Source of the DNA: Sabellastarte sp. h YS-2021
Lineage: Eukaryota > Annelida > Polychaeta > Sabellida > Sabellidae
Direction of reading: 5' to 3'
NCBI GenBank assembly: GCA_964017235.1
Contig: OZ024938.1
Coordinates: 60,503,816 to 60,567,815, forward strand
Length of the DNA: 64,000 nucleotides
Shown here: one piece after another, positions 34,001 through 44,621 of the stretch
Layout of the letters: the number at the start of each line of letters is the position of its first letter
How positions within the stretch are numbered: position 1 is the stretch's first letter
The notes under the pieces: generated by a model
Database searches by the model: none
What the model was told of the DNA's origin: nothing
Seen by the model: the letters and a program-made list of their open reading frames with translations, nothing else
Program-made: the position numbers and the translations under genes

Positions 34001-37000
34001 ACTACTTGTGTCTCTGATGGCTTTGCGTTCGCGCTAGGGGACCAAAACACCTTTTGGCCTTGTTTTTGTTGTTGTCAAGTTGTGCCAAGTTTATGGTGGG
34101 GAGCAGTAATACCTATTACTGTAATCCCATGTCCCAAGGGTCCTCAATAACCCAGTGGGTCAGCAGGTTTGGCACGTAATCACAGGCTGTCACCTCTGTG
34201 TAGGTTCCACTCTCACAAGTGACAAATGCTGAGGGCCTCAATGTAACCCTGACTGTTAAATGGGACGTAAAATCTCAACTTTGAACTTTGACCCATGTCC
34301 TACTATCAGATAAACACTAAAGATAATCAGAATGTTTGATGCCAAACCATTGTGCTAAGAGCAAAAAACTATGGTCAGCTACATTTTTTTCTGAGTTAAT
34401 CTGAAATTGTATGGTATAATGTGTAATGGGAATTTGTTCATTTTGTTCAAATTAATCTACAATTGTCCAACAGTAGCTGCCTTTTCAAACTTAGACGAAT
34501 GGGGATAACAAAGTACAGCTGTCCACAACTTTTACAATAAACATGGTGGCCAGAAGACTCTGGGACAGGAGATGAAAATCACTGACATGAGGATGACGTC
34601 TAGGAAGAATGAAATTCTATGGAGATAGATAAAATAGGACTCATTTAAGCTTTCTTTAAAAGGTTCAAGTCATACCCAAAGAACTGAGTAAAGAAAGGCA
34701 TGAAATTGTTGAAACTTACACAGAACATCGCACCAGTTTCCCGCCTCCCAACTTGTGCCATGTGTATTTTCAATAGCTGTTGCAACTGCTTCGGCCACAC
34801 TTAACTGCAAAAAGTGACAAAAATTATATCAATGTAGAAATAAACTTTGTATAGTTGGACTTTATCAGTGATTCAATCTCCAAAAAGCCTCCAATAAAGG
34901 CCGAAGGCCTGAATCCTTAATTTAGAGGATATTTTGTGATTGGATAGATGATAAAGTCCAAGCGTACATAGTTTATATCTATTATAAAACGTCGATTATG
35001 TCTTTTCTCAAATAAATAGCCTCAAATAAAGGCCAAAGGCCTGAGTCCTTAATTTAAAGGATATTTTCGTGATTGGATCGCTGATAAAGTTCAAGCATAC
35101 ATAGTTTATTTCTATTATAAAATGTTGATTAGGTCTTTTCTCAAAGCTTTCTGTTTATTGGTTGTCTTAGCCTTTTGAAAATTTATTTTTGAGATTATAT
35201 TTTACAAGCACGTTCAAAGACTGGAAAAGTGGACATTAGTTTTTCTTTTAAGTAATCCCTAGAAATGCGCAGACGCATATTCGTTTACTGGAAAAGTCCC
35301 CTATAATAATACTTGGTAGTCAAAACTTAAAGAGGGAGTTACAGTAGTAGTAACTTATGTAGTGGTTTGCTCTGTTACTGTTCCCAAACCTGGTCAGAGC
35401 AAAAGCTTACTTACCGAGGCCACTATATTTTTGTGTCTATATGCAGTTTGACTGAACAAAAATAATCGTGTTTATTTTATAACATACATTCAGCAAAATA
35501 AATGGTGAAGACTAAAACACATGTGTACAAAATTATTGAGAGTATTAGAGACCTGGGGTCGTATTCATGAAAGGTATTAGCCAAGTCTTAAGCTTAACTT
35601 TTGAATACAAGATTTGGCCAAGACCTTTCATGAATAAGACCACTATATTACTTAACAGTGGCTTACATCAAAAGGGACGTTTTCTACAAGATATTTGTGA
35701 TTTTGAAATAAAATGAACAACCATAGACCATATGAATTATAAAGATACTGCATGTTCAGATATTGCATGAACTTTTTGTGCACTAAAATAGTTACAGCAA
35801 TACCATGGATTAATCTGTTTGCTCTGGTCCTTCACTTATAATGGCTTAAAATGAAAAAAAAATTCCAGTGGTTCACCTAATTTCCTTGACAATCACATTG
35901 GGGCCACGGTGACACAGTGGAATCCTGGCCCCACTTCAAATGAGAAAGCTGGTGGTTATTTGGTGTTGTTTGGTAGTTTACATTACAGAACTTTGACCAA
36001 CTGTATGTGCTGGTTTCCACTGCCCTTCGAACTACCCGATACAATATAACAAAGGTGCTGGGGGGCTCGGTGGTGTAGCGGTTAAAGTTCTCGCCTTCAA
36101 GCTCTGAGGCCGCCGGTTCGAATCTCAGGCTGGGTGCTTCATGTTGGAAAGTTGGTAGTTACTTGCCGATGCCCGGTGGTTTACAGTGCAGTATGCACTG
36201 GTTTCCTCCACCTGTAAACTACCCGTCGCAATATGACCCTGGCTGTTGAGCACAACCTAAAACAACAAATAAATCTAAATCTAAACAAAGGTACTGACGC
36301 ATGATGTGAGGCGCTAAAAAACTAAACTTGACAATCACAAACTGAAAATAATGGGAGGTTCAAAATACATTGTGCAGTAGAAATCAAACAACAAATGCCA
36401 ATTTAATCAAGTTTTGCTAGTTTGCTACAGGAGTGTATGGAAGACACTCATCAGAGACATTGGAGATTTTTTTTACTGCAACAAGATTGTCCGATTTACC
36501 TGATCATCATAATCTGGTGGGAGGGCACATGGGTCTGAGCTATCTCCTTCTGTGAATGCCCAGGGAGTGAGCCAATACTCTGAATAAGTGTGTAAAGTCA
36601 CCCAGGCATTAATACTTGCTCCAATCCTGTCCATCTCAGTCTGTGTATTTCTGGTCACTGGCTCAGAAGCCGGGGTGTCTCCACGGTATGTGTCTGAACA
36701 AGGGTTAGTGCTGGCTCCAACCCCTTGGAACAAAGTAGATTCAGTTTGCTTACTACATTTTAAGGATAGGGCTTGTTCCCCTATGGAATGAGCTCTGTAG
36801 TATCTTGTTGCCTATATTTAATATTACCTCACAGGGGTCCGAGCTAGTTTGGTAAAGTTTGGATAACAACGTTCAATGTCAAGGTGATAGAGTTTAGCTT
36901 GTGAAGAGTCACTAAAAGATCAATATCTCTACAAATTTCTCTACAACAGAATATTAATTTATTTTCATTCAAAAATTAGTTTACTTACAGCTGGCTTCAA

Positions 37001-40000
37001 GCCATAATTTAGAATTTATGAGTTCACTAGAAAATATGTAAAAAAAATGAACAAAGGTATGGTCACGGAAGATCAAAGAAAGTTTTTGTCCATAGTATTT
37101 AATGGAATATCTTATCATACATTGGTCGTGTATTACAACCAATAGAAATTGATAAAAAACAAAACAAAACTACAAACTACAGTTCCCTACAACTGTAGTA
37201 TAACCTGTAGAAATTGGGCATGATGAAACAGTTAATGGTAAGGATGACTTTATGCCATTTTTATGGTCTGTTGAACAATTATAATGACACACAAAAGTTA
37301 AAATACAAGATAACAGCTTAAAAGGGGAAAGATGGGCATCATCAAACTACGAGCGCAAACAACAGTTCTTCAGTTTGACTATGTTAGAACTTACCACCCC
37401 ATTCATAATCATAATTCCTGTTGAGATCAGTGCCAAAACATGCGGAGCCTTCATTCTGTCTCCTGTTTTTGCGCCACAGACGTTCCTATTATTGAAAAGA
37501 AGATGAGCAGAAACCAATCATATAGTTTGCAGAACAAATGCAATCCACATATATCCTTTAAAAGGACATATACCTTAAAATAATATATAAATAGTTAAAG
37601 ATTTACTTAATAATATAATTTAAAAATGCAAAATATTAACCATTACAATTTAATTAGATGATAAAAAATCAGTACAGGTCAAATCGGTCTTGTTCTATGA
37701 ATGTTTGGTGGGATTTTTGCGTGGTGGAGAGGTTCTTATCTTTATATAATACCTTGAGACTCTTTTCTACATTTACATCAATACAATTTTATGTAGCAGG
37801 AAACCCTTGAATAACCTTCAAAATATGAAGGTTTCAGCAGCAAAAAGACAGCAAAAAATCATTTTCCATAAATTAAGCCAGACCATTTAATTGTACATTC
37901 TGCCAATGTCGGAATAGAAGTATATTATTAACTTACATCTGTCCAGGTGTAAATATATCCATCAGGATTCATAACAGGTAAGAAGTACCAGTCATATCCA
38001 TCTAAAAGCCTTGTAGCCTCTGCATCAGTGCCATATTCTTCCACCAGTTTACGGGCAATGTTCATGTGGGTCGCCCCAGCCAGCCATTCACGAGCGTGAA
38101 TCAGTGCATCGATCCAGTAGGCCCTTTTTCCAGCTCCAGGTACAGAAATCTAAGGAAGATGAAGTAATATGTATGGCTATATCACGTGGCTAACAATGAT
38201 ACCTTAGAACTAAATCTGATGTATTTTATTTCAAACAGTCTTTTATAAAGAGTAGTGTTTGTACGAGCCACTGCCAAGGGACACAAAACAAAATCACATT
38301 CTTAAATATAGACATTGGTCGTGCATGGGTCATTTACCACAATGGACAGGCACTTCTAATTATAATTGGACTTTTATAACACTTACTCTTCCCTTTATAG
38401 GGGACTCTGAGGTATAACAGTCTCAAGATGGTCAACTAATTTCAGTATCCAGGTACGGAACAGATGTCAAGTACCAACAGAGAATGGCAGGGGATGATCC
38501 GGCCAAGTGGATTAATGAGGAGAAAATTAATTTTAAAACTTTGTTCTTTTCAGTAAACTATAACCTCAGAATTCTATTTGACATATTGGATCTTCACATG
38601 TACAGCCAAAGAGTCACACTGATGGCCAGTATTCCTGAAGTTCTTTAGCCTGTCACAGGAGACAGTACTCAAGGAGGACCCGTCCTTTAAGTGGTATCCG
38701 AGAAACTATGATCCGGCACTAAGAATATGAAATTTGGACAGGTGAATCACTCCAACGTCTTTGGTTAGGTGAAAATTTCCCAGTGAAAATATATACTTGA
38801 ATAATTATGAATGTCCAAATGTGGCCCTGGCTGTTGAACAGGAGAGTATGCACTTTGACTATGATCTTTGGCTTTAGTTTATTACTAAGACTTGCTTTCA
38901 AGTCCTCAATATTGTGATTCAACAACTTAGCTTTACCGATTATAAGTAGCTGGCAGGCTAAAATGTCCATTTTGATAATAAATACATCTTTTTCCCCTCA
39001 TATTCAAGAAACATATTAATTGTCACAATACAAATTAACAACAAAAACATAGAGCAGGATCCACTTACATGCAATACGTTCATCTCATTTCCCTCAAAGG
39101 ATTGACCGATGGAGTAAACTTCACACTGGAAGCCTTCTGGACAGTTACTAGCCAATCGACGAAGTTCAGGCTCAAACTAAATATGAAAACAAAAATGAAA
39201 GGTTAGTTTGCAGTTGTATACAAGACACTAAACACAGTCAGTGCTCAGAATTATTTCCTAAAGTAGTACTGGTTTGCACCAAACAGTGATATATGATATT
39301 TGATAATTTAGTTGTAACAAATACCAGAAAACAATACAATCCAGCAAAAACAAGAGCACTCTTGTGAACATTTACAAGTAGTCTGTCATGTTTTCCTGTA
39401 AATTATTCCATGCCAAGACAGGATTCACATAAAATTATGCAGATTTTAACATTCTATCCAATTTCTGGATTTCTGTATCCCCAAGCGAGTCTTTGTGCTC
39501 CCTCAAGCATGATTAAATCCATGACAATTTGTCTGGTTCTGTGTTAAAAAATACTGCTGGTTAGATCTCAATAAAAATCTGGATAACCCCCTTGGGAAAT
39601 AAATATCAAAGATCCGGATTTCTCTATTTACTTATTATGGAGTGGTTTAAAAATATCATACATGTCTTGGCGGAGGTATGCACTCTCCGAATGTGGTTGT
39701 TTATTTTATTTTTATCTAACAACATGAAAAAGGTTAATACAGTAGTACAAGGCAGGTAGTGAAACAAAACAGTTAAAATTTGGTACATCTATTAAAATTT
39801 TTTTTACAAAAAAATGTACATCTAAAGAACACAGACCTGAAATCTCTACATATATAAAAATTAAATATAATATTAAGTAGCACTAAGCATCTTATTATAA
39901 TATTTCCAAAACACAAGTGTAGTTTAAAATAAGTTTCTACTGAAATAACTTCCTCATAAAACCACACTAAACAATGGATAGAAATTATTCCTGTGTGTTA

Positions 40001-43000
40001 CTGGCAAATGGTTCCTTGCAAAAAAAGTATTCGACAACTAATAAAATATATATTAAATATTATATAATTCTCTCAATATATTACAACCATTTCTACGCCT
40101 GCAAGTAAGTTTACAAAAATTGTGCCAGTTGTTGACCAAATGTGCAAGTGTCATCATCAGTGTAGATTGATATTAGATTTAATGGCCAAATTAGGATATA
40201 GACTTAGAAGAAAAGAAAGCCACACCTCTTGGAATTCATTAAAGTTGTTGTAGTCAAATGCCTTCTTTCCATGTAGATGTCGTCTGTTTATGATTGCAGA
40301 ATGCTCAGCATCTACCAGACTGAAAGAATAAGGTAACCTCTGTCAAAATGAACACGAGAAACTATAAGGTTACTATTAAATGTGTGTTGACAGTATCTCT
40401 CTGATGTATTGGTCAAATGTCTATAATTTAACTGCGTGTAACCATGTGCACTGATCTACTGCTTTATTGTCACAATATCTTCCCCACCCTAAATTAACAA
40501 AAGGCATGATCAAAGAAATAGTCAAGGGACAATCTAAGTCAGTAACCTAGAGTTGTGGGTGTGACCAGAGGGAAGAATTCTGAGCGGGGAAGGTTGGTTT
40601 GAAGAAATGAATATTAAGATTATTACCTAAAGGATGTAATAGAGGGGTTATATCTTATCTGTAAGGGAAGAGAGCTCCGGAAAGCCAAAGAATAATCCCC
40701 AAGGTAGTTTAAAAATAATGTTTGTGTGATTTGTGAACTTATTATCCAAAGAGGAGATATAAAGGAACTTAGATTTATAACTGCTACAGATGTGGCTTGC
40801 AGGTTGCAGCCTCTGTTAATTTTCTAACAGTTTTCTGACTCATCAGCAGGCTTTTGCAAGGAAGATATTGGGCATATATTTACCTTTGCCTTAGCGGTTA
40901 TATGTTTTGCTGTCTGAGGTTTGTTAATTTGCCCAACTGTCTGCAAAAGAACGTGAAAAGTGATGAATGGCCTCTGATAAAAACTTTCAGGAAATCTTCA
41001 TGCTGGCACAAAAAAAACCAGATGATTTGATTTTGGTGGTGATCCAGACCACTGTCTTGATCCAGAATTTTTAAATGATTTTTTTATTATTGTGGGACCG
41101 GGTTTTTTCAGTTTTTGTGTGTTTTTCTCCATAATTTATCGTCAGATTGCTTGGCAAAACACAGGATACTTGTACTAAAGTGTTTATAAATAGGTTTGAT
41201 TAGGATCCAAGCAAATTCTGGATATTATGAACAAGAACAGGAAAAATAGGGGTTAAAACAAGATAGATGATGGAGATCTGAGCTCTTTGAGTGATTTTAT
41301 AGTTGAGAATACATTTTAGGTTTATTGATATCAATGGTAGAGGTACATTTAGTGATGCTTCTCTATAAATAATAATAAACAATGCAAAGGAAGAACTTAC
41401 TCTTGAACATCTTCAATGTGAATGCTCCAGTTTATACCATTTTCTCTTAGATCTTGTAAGACCAGATCTTCTGTTTCAGGAGTAACCAGAATATGGTTAT
41501 CTCCTACCTGCGATTCTTTCCATACATCTAGCTGAAAGATTCAAAATTTTTATTTGAAAATTGTTCTCTGGATGAAGCCAAAAGAGTCTGATTAACTTTC
41601 AACAAATTATCTGTAACGTTTGATTTATTCCATATACTTAGGTAGGAGAGATTTAACAAGTCTTAATTACATATCTTTCTGCTTAAGATTATTTCCACCC
41701 ACCAAGTTAACAGAGATAAATAAGGCCGAAAGGAGTTTTGGCCTACCAGCGCTAGCCGCAAAGGCATCACAGGCGTGAGTAGTGCACTGAAGCAGTAACC
41801 CGTCCCAGTACTAATTTAACCCATTGCCACTTAACTTCAGTGAAGAGATAAGCACTCGCCCCTTTACGCCACAATTTATGAAAGTCCGGCGGAAAAAAAA
41901 AAAAAGTGATCCTATGAGGCTGTTATTGTTTCCACAGATATACGTACAAAATATTCATAACATTTCAACTTAGTGTCATATATTTCTGTTTCTTAAGATA
42001 AGTCATGAACTTATGGGACATATCAAACGTATTCAGTTTTTGTGATTATGCACTTTTTAAAAGTTGGTTTTGGTTGCCTCTTATTATATGTATTCTGAGT
42101 GTGTGTCCTGCTATGTGTGTCCTGAGTTACAATCTTTCTATATTTTTGGAACAGTTTGCTGTTCTGTTATGTATCTAGCTGAATCATGCCATACAGCAAA
42201 ATATAATCTTTGTCCACTTCCTATACCGTACCTCATATTTTTCTGTAATATCCTTCAATATCTTTCCTGCAGGTACCGACAGCACTTTATATCTACAACA
42301 AAATTTGTAACAGGTTAAGGTACACCTCAATTATTATATTTACTTTATAAACTCATGTTATGGTTAATATTTGGTCCTAAAGTTGTCTTTTTATGACATT
42401 TATACTATCACCACATAAGTAAAGGTAACATTTTAGATCTTATTTTCTGTTAGCTGAATTAGCAGATGCTGAATGCTAGAAACCAAAACATCAATAATAA
42501 TAATAATAGGAATAATAAATCCAAACTAGAGTTATATGGTCTGTTCAACAGCCAGGATCATATTAGAACAGACTCTGCAGACTCGCAGAGTTGAACCCAC
42601 ACAAAGGTGACAGCCTGTGGTTGGTTATCAAATTTGATGGTCACTAGGACTCTGAACACACGATATTAATTACAGCAACAACAATAATAGCAACAACATC
42701 AACAATAATAATAATAACAACAACAAAAACAATATTAACAACAACAAAAACAGTAATAACAAAAACAATAGTAACAACAACAAAAACAATAGTAACAACA
42801 ACAGAAAGGAGCAACACTGGGCGCAAAAGCAGCAACAACAGAATTATTAGCAATAACAGTTGCAACAATAATAATACAAGAAAACAGCAATTACAATAAC
42901 AGCAATGTCAATCAATAACATAATTATAGCTATAATAATTCTCAGTTCCCACTATAAAGCCTTACCCACTGTAGCTTTTACGTGCATCGCTACAAAGCAG

Positions 43001-43036
43001 AAACATAAAGATAGAAAATACTTTTAAAGCCAACAT
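31048..43036 (-). CDS. M14A zinc procarboxypeptidase 1 (complete)
   Basis: Ten exons, 5' to 3': 43036-42966, 42292-42232, 41531-41401, 40319-40226, 39176-39069, 38149-37937, 37485-37395, 36723-36500, 34804-34720, 31235-31048. They total 1266 nt (421 residues, usual for the family), with GT-AG borders and continuous frame. It has a signal peptide (residues 1 to about 20), then a propeptide ([27 protein letters not shown]), then the catalytic domain. Zinc ligands are H173 and E176 in HAREW and H301 in TLHTY. R234, N248 and R249 (TDLNRN) match the substrate-binding set, with Y360 and catalytic E383 in TPELR. The S1' position equivalent to CPA residue 255 appears to be Gln367 (SGVLQDH), unlike Ile in CPA or Asp in CPB. 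It should be a secreted zymogen removing C-terminal residues from peptides, probably digestive. The donor after exon 4 (GAG|GTGTGG) is weak. Confidence 0.93.
31440..31600 (+). repeat. Degenerate dispersed repeat (GGTGATCTAGATCACC family)
   Basis: The block GGTGATGATCTAGATCACCA with a following GAATTTTTAAA-like stretch recurs in decayed form near 39.5-39.7, 41.0-41.1, 45.0-45.2 and 48.85-49.0 kb, always in carboxypeptidase introns. A GGAGGTATGCACTCTC-like 3' block is seen near 31.57 and 39.67 kb. The boundaries are not clear. Confidence 0.4.
31617..31848 (+). repeat. SINE family A with target-site duplication
   Basis: The head GCGGTGCAGTGGTAGCACAC and B-box-like GTGGTTCAAACCCTGG lead to a ACCCCAAATAAATGAA tail. 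An 11-bp direct repeat TTGTACTTATT flanks it at 31606-31616 and 31849-31859. Confidence 0.8.
31866..33510 (+). repeat. SINE family A interrupted by a Harbinger-type MITE
   Basis: The SINE head (GTGTTGGTGCAGCAG) stops at 31890. Its continuation (CATACTCACCCCCCACCTCT, then the body GGGAAAGCTGGTAGTGGCTT) resumes at 33340. The MITE complex lies between. The tail is decayed around 33500. Confidence 0.75.
31894..33336. mobile_element. Double Harbinger-type MITE with one inverted right half
   Basis: The block is two 720-bp units. Unit 1 is a left half at 31894-32310, TAA, then the right half inverted at 32314-32613. A TTA at 32614-32616 leads to unit 2: left half 32617-33033, TAA, right half 33037-33336 in normal orientation. 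The left halves look identical and the right halves differ at about one base. Termini (TGCCCTTGTTCCACC and GGTGGAACACCCACA) match the autonomous element at 55.6 kb, so this is an internally deleted derivative. Short ORFs inside read GC-rich subterminal repeats and are not genes. Confidence 0.85.
33790..34080 (+). repeat. 5S-rRNA-derived SINE
   Basis: The leader GTCTCCAGACTTTCATCAAT is followed by GAAGTTAAGCGGCAATG and GTACTTGGATGGGTGACCG. The latter matches the universal 5S rRNA 3' promoter block very closely. The 3' part (GATGGCTTTGCGTTCGC, CTTTTGGCCTTG) matches the other copies, with an extra internal repetition of the leader block. Confidence 0.75.
34150..34290 (+). repeat. SINE family C
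   Basis: A good copy of the core: CACAGGCTGTCACCTCTGTG, CAAGTGACAAATGCTGAGG, then GTAACCCTGACTGTTAAATG and a GACGTAAAATCTCAACTTTG end. Confidence 0.6.
34860..35150 (+). repeat. Tandem duplication of about 140 bp
   Basis: CAATAAAGGCCGAAGGCCTG to TTATGTCTTTTCTCAAA is repeated as CAAATAAAGGCCAAAGGCCT to TTAGGTCTTTTCTCAAA with about 10% differences. Each copy holds the small palindrome AGGCCNAAGGCCT. It is intronic in carboxypeptidase 1. Confidence 0.75.
35555..35642. mobile_element. Short fold-back element, GTATTCATGAAAGG termini
   Basis: GGGGTCGTATTCATGAAAGG is mirrored by CCTTTCATGAATAAGACC across an 88-bp element. A related element lies at 50460-50568. Confidence 0.7.
35900..36060 (+). repeat. 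SINE family A (deleted copy, host of a second SINE)
   Basis: It starts with GGGGCCACGGTGACACAGTG, lacks part of the head, and has the body blocks GAGAAAGCTGGTGGTTATTT and CTGGTTTCCACTGCCCTTCG. Its 3' part is interrupted by the SINE at 36061. Confidence 0.6.
36061..36283 (+). repeat. tRNA-headed SINE, family B, with target-site duplication
   Basis: The head GGCTCGGTGGTGTAGCGGTT and B box GCCGGTTCGAATCTC are the clearest tRNA-like promoter in the window. The body shares GATGCCCGGTGGTTTACAG with family A and TGACCCTGGCTGTTGA with family C. Flanks AACAAAGGTGCTG and AACAAAGGTACTG (36048-36060, 36284-36296) form a 13-bp duplication with one mismatch. Confidence 0.8.
38355..38510 (-). mobile_element. 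CR1/L2-like LINE, 3' end only
   Basis: ATAATTGGACTTTTATAACA, GGGGACTCTGAGG and GTCAACTAATTTCAGTATCC match the 3' terminus of the LINE at 21268-22425. No coding part remains. Confidence 0.6.
40440..40760 (-). mobile_element. 3' end of the second CR1/L2-like LINE family
   Basis: CTACTGCTTTATTGTCACAA, CAATATCTTCCCCACC and TTGTGGGTGTGACCAGAGG are in the same order as in the copy at 28125-28470. Confidence 0.5.
41722..41900 (-). repeat. 5S-rRNA-derived SINE
   Basis: On the minus strand the leader GACTTTCATAAATTGTGGCG and the 5S-like AGTTAAGTGGCAATGGG, TTAGTACTGGGACGGGT are followed by GATGCCTTTGCGGCTAGCGC. It lies in intron 2 of carboxypeptidase 1. Confidence 0.7.
42535..42650 (-). repeat. SINE family C
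   Basis: The minus strand reads ACAGGCTGTCACCTTTGTGT, GGGTTCAACTCTGCGAG and a 3' end with CTGGCTGTTGAACAGACC. Confidence 0.55.
42660..42900. repeat. AAC/AAT trinucleotide-rich microsatellite
   Basis: About 240 bp of imperfect AACAACAAAAACAATA-type repeats lie in intron 1 of carboxypeptidase 1. The minus-strand Val/Ile/Leu-rich ORF through it is low complexity, not a gene. Confidence 0.9.
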
Positions 43037-43084
43037 GTTTTCCCTTTTCACTAAACCTTTCAGGAATGCAGACCCTTTCTTAAT

Positions 43085-43105
43085 CTATTTATGATATACA
43101 AGTAA
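43085..43105 (-). promoter_or_regulatory. Candidate core promoter of carboxypeptidase 1
   Basis: On the minus strand TATATCATAAATAG lies about 55-65 bp upstream of the ATG at 43036. This is a plausible TATA-like box for a short 5' UTR. The assignment rests only on position and AT content in AT-rich DNA. Confidence 0.25.
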
Positions 43106-43109
43106 CTTT

Positions 43110-44490
43110 ACACCAGACTTTATCGTGTTTTGATAGCACATATATGGTAGATAACAAATCTAATGTTATGACTGTTAATAGAAATATATTATATAGATTG
43201 TATTTCTTTTGATATACTTCTTTACATTCTATGCTGTTGAAAGATGCATACCATTGGACATATGTATTTATATTACAAAGATTATGTATGCTATTAATGA
43301 CAAAGCATTTTATATAAAACATTATGCACAAACATACACAAAATATATCATTTAAGATTGCGGTTTCTTTTGAGAAGTATTGATGTTAATATTCAACTTG
43401 GGATTGTAGCATATGGTTTAAACTTATCATAAAATATCTGTCTAAAATTAGAACAGAAAAATTGGCTGCATCCTTTGACAAAATATTGTCAAATTCAGGC
43501 AGTGTTTTGTTGTTATTTTTATGTAATTGTGTTGTAAAACAAAGGCATATTAGGCTGACATGTGAGATGAAATGTACCACCCCTTAAGTTTATCTTTATG
43601 ATTGTCAATGATTAAAGGTTTTCATGTTTACCAACAAGAAAAGAGGGTTAAATGTTCATCATGCTCAAAATCATGAATAATAAACATCTTGAAAAAGAGC
43701 AGTTTGGTAAAATAAATATTTTATTTCAGAGGTTACAAGGTTGCTTTAGAATGAGTTTAATAAATAACAAGGTTTAGTAAATAAAAAAGGATTTATTTTA
43801 AACTGGGCTCACACTTTTGAGGGCTGGCATTCATTAAAATCTTAACCTAAGGTTCAAACTCAAGTCCTTATAATCTAGGGGTTAAACATTAATTGTGAGT
43901 TCAAACTGAAACTCAAATTTGGATATCACTTAGTTTCAGTTTGTTGTGAACAAAACCCAGCATAAGGCAAGCTAAAACGACAAGATAACTAACATGTCCC
44001 AGAAAAAAAGTATATCAATCCTAGGACCAAAAATGATAGACCTTATGTTTTGTTTTGCCTTGATTTTTAAAGATCACTTGTAACATACAGATGGGATTAC
44101 TCTTGCACAGCAGACAACATTACTCAGTTGAATCTTACAGATAATGTTCTTTTTGGCCAGAATCACTTCTTTTTTAACAGGAAGATGGGTCGTATGATAC
44201 AAAAAAAAGATTGCAGCATTGTAAAGATTCGTTGTAAACACCAAAAACGAATTATCACTAGCAAGGGGACTTCAAGATTACACTCCCGCCCTGTTAACTG
44301 GGTCAGTCAGCCAGAAAACTAGGACAGTGGAATTTGAGTAGAGGCAACATCTCTAAATGCCCTCAAACTTTATTTTAACGGGATATTTCACTATAAGATA
44401 GATTTTGTCAATGAAAATATGTTTACATAAACTGCTTAATTTATTATTATGTATGTAGTGATATAATATTACAATAATAAAATTTTACAC
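43110..44490. other. Spacer between the two carboxypeptidase genes
   Basis: About 1.4 kb of AT-rich DNA separates the start of copy 1 from the 3' end of copy 2. No coding exon, SINE or MITE was recognised. It should contain the copy 1 promoter and the copy 2 3' UTR. Confidence 0.5.
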
Positions 44491-44494
44491 AAAA

Positions 44495-44500
44495 TTTATT
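44495..44500 (-). promoter_or_regulatory. Candidate poly(A) signal of carboxypeptidase 2
   Basis: TTTATT on the plus strand (AATAAA on the minus strand) lies about 125 bp after the stop at 44622-44624. Confidence 0.45.
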
Positions 44501-44621
44501 AAATGTATAATAATTTTACAATAGAACCTTTATAATTATATCAATAATCTTATCTAAAATAATTTCCACAATCATATCACAATTTTGCAGAATTCTTGTT
44601 GTTGGTTGTCTGTATGCTGGG

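Noticed and set aside
36061-36135. Possible tRNA gene
   Set aside because: A and B boxes are present, but no cloverleaf could be drawn by eye and the sequence continues into a SINE body with a target duplication.
42644-42868. Val/Ile/Leu-rich minus-strand ORF, membrane-protein-like
   Set aside because: It is a translation of an AAC/AAT microsatellite.
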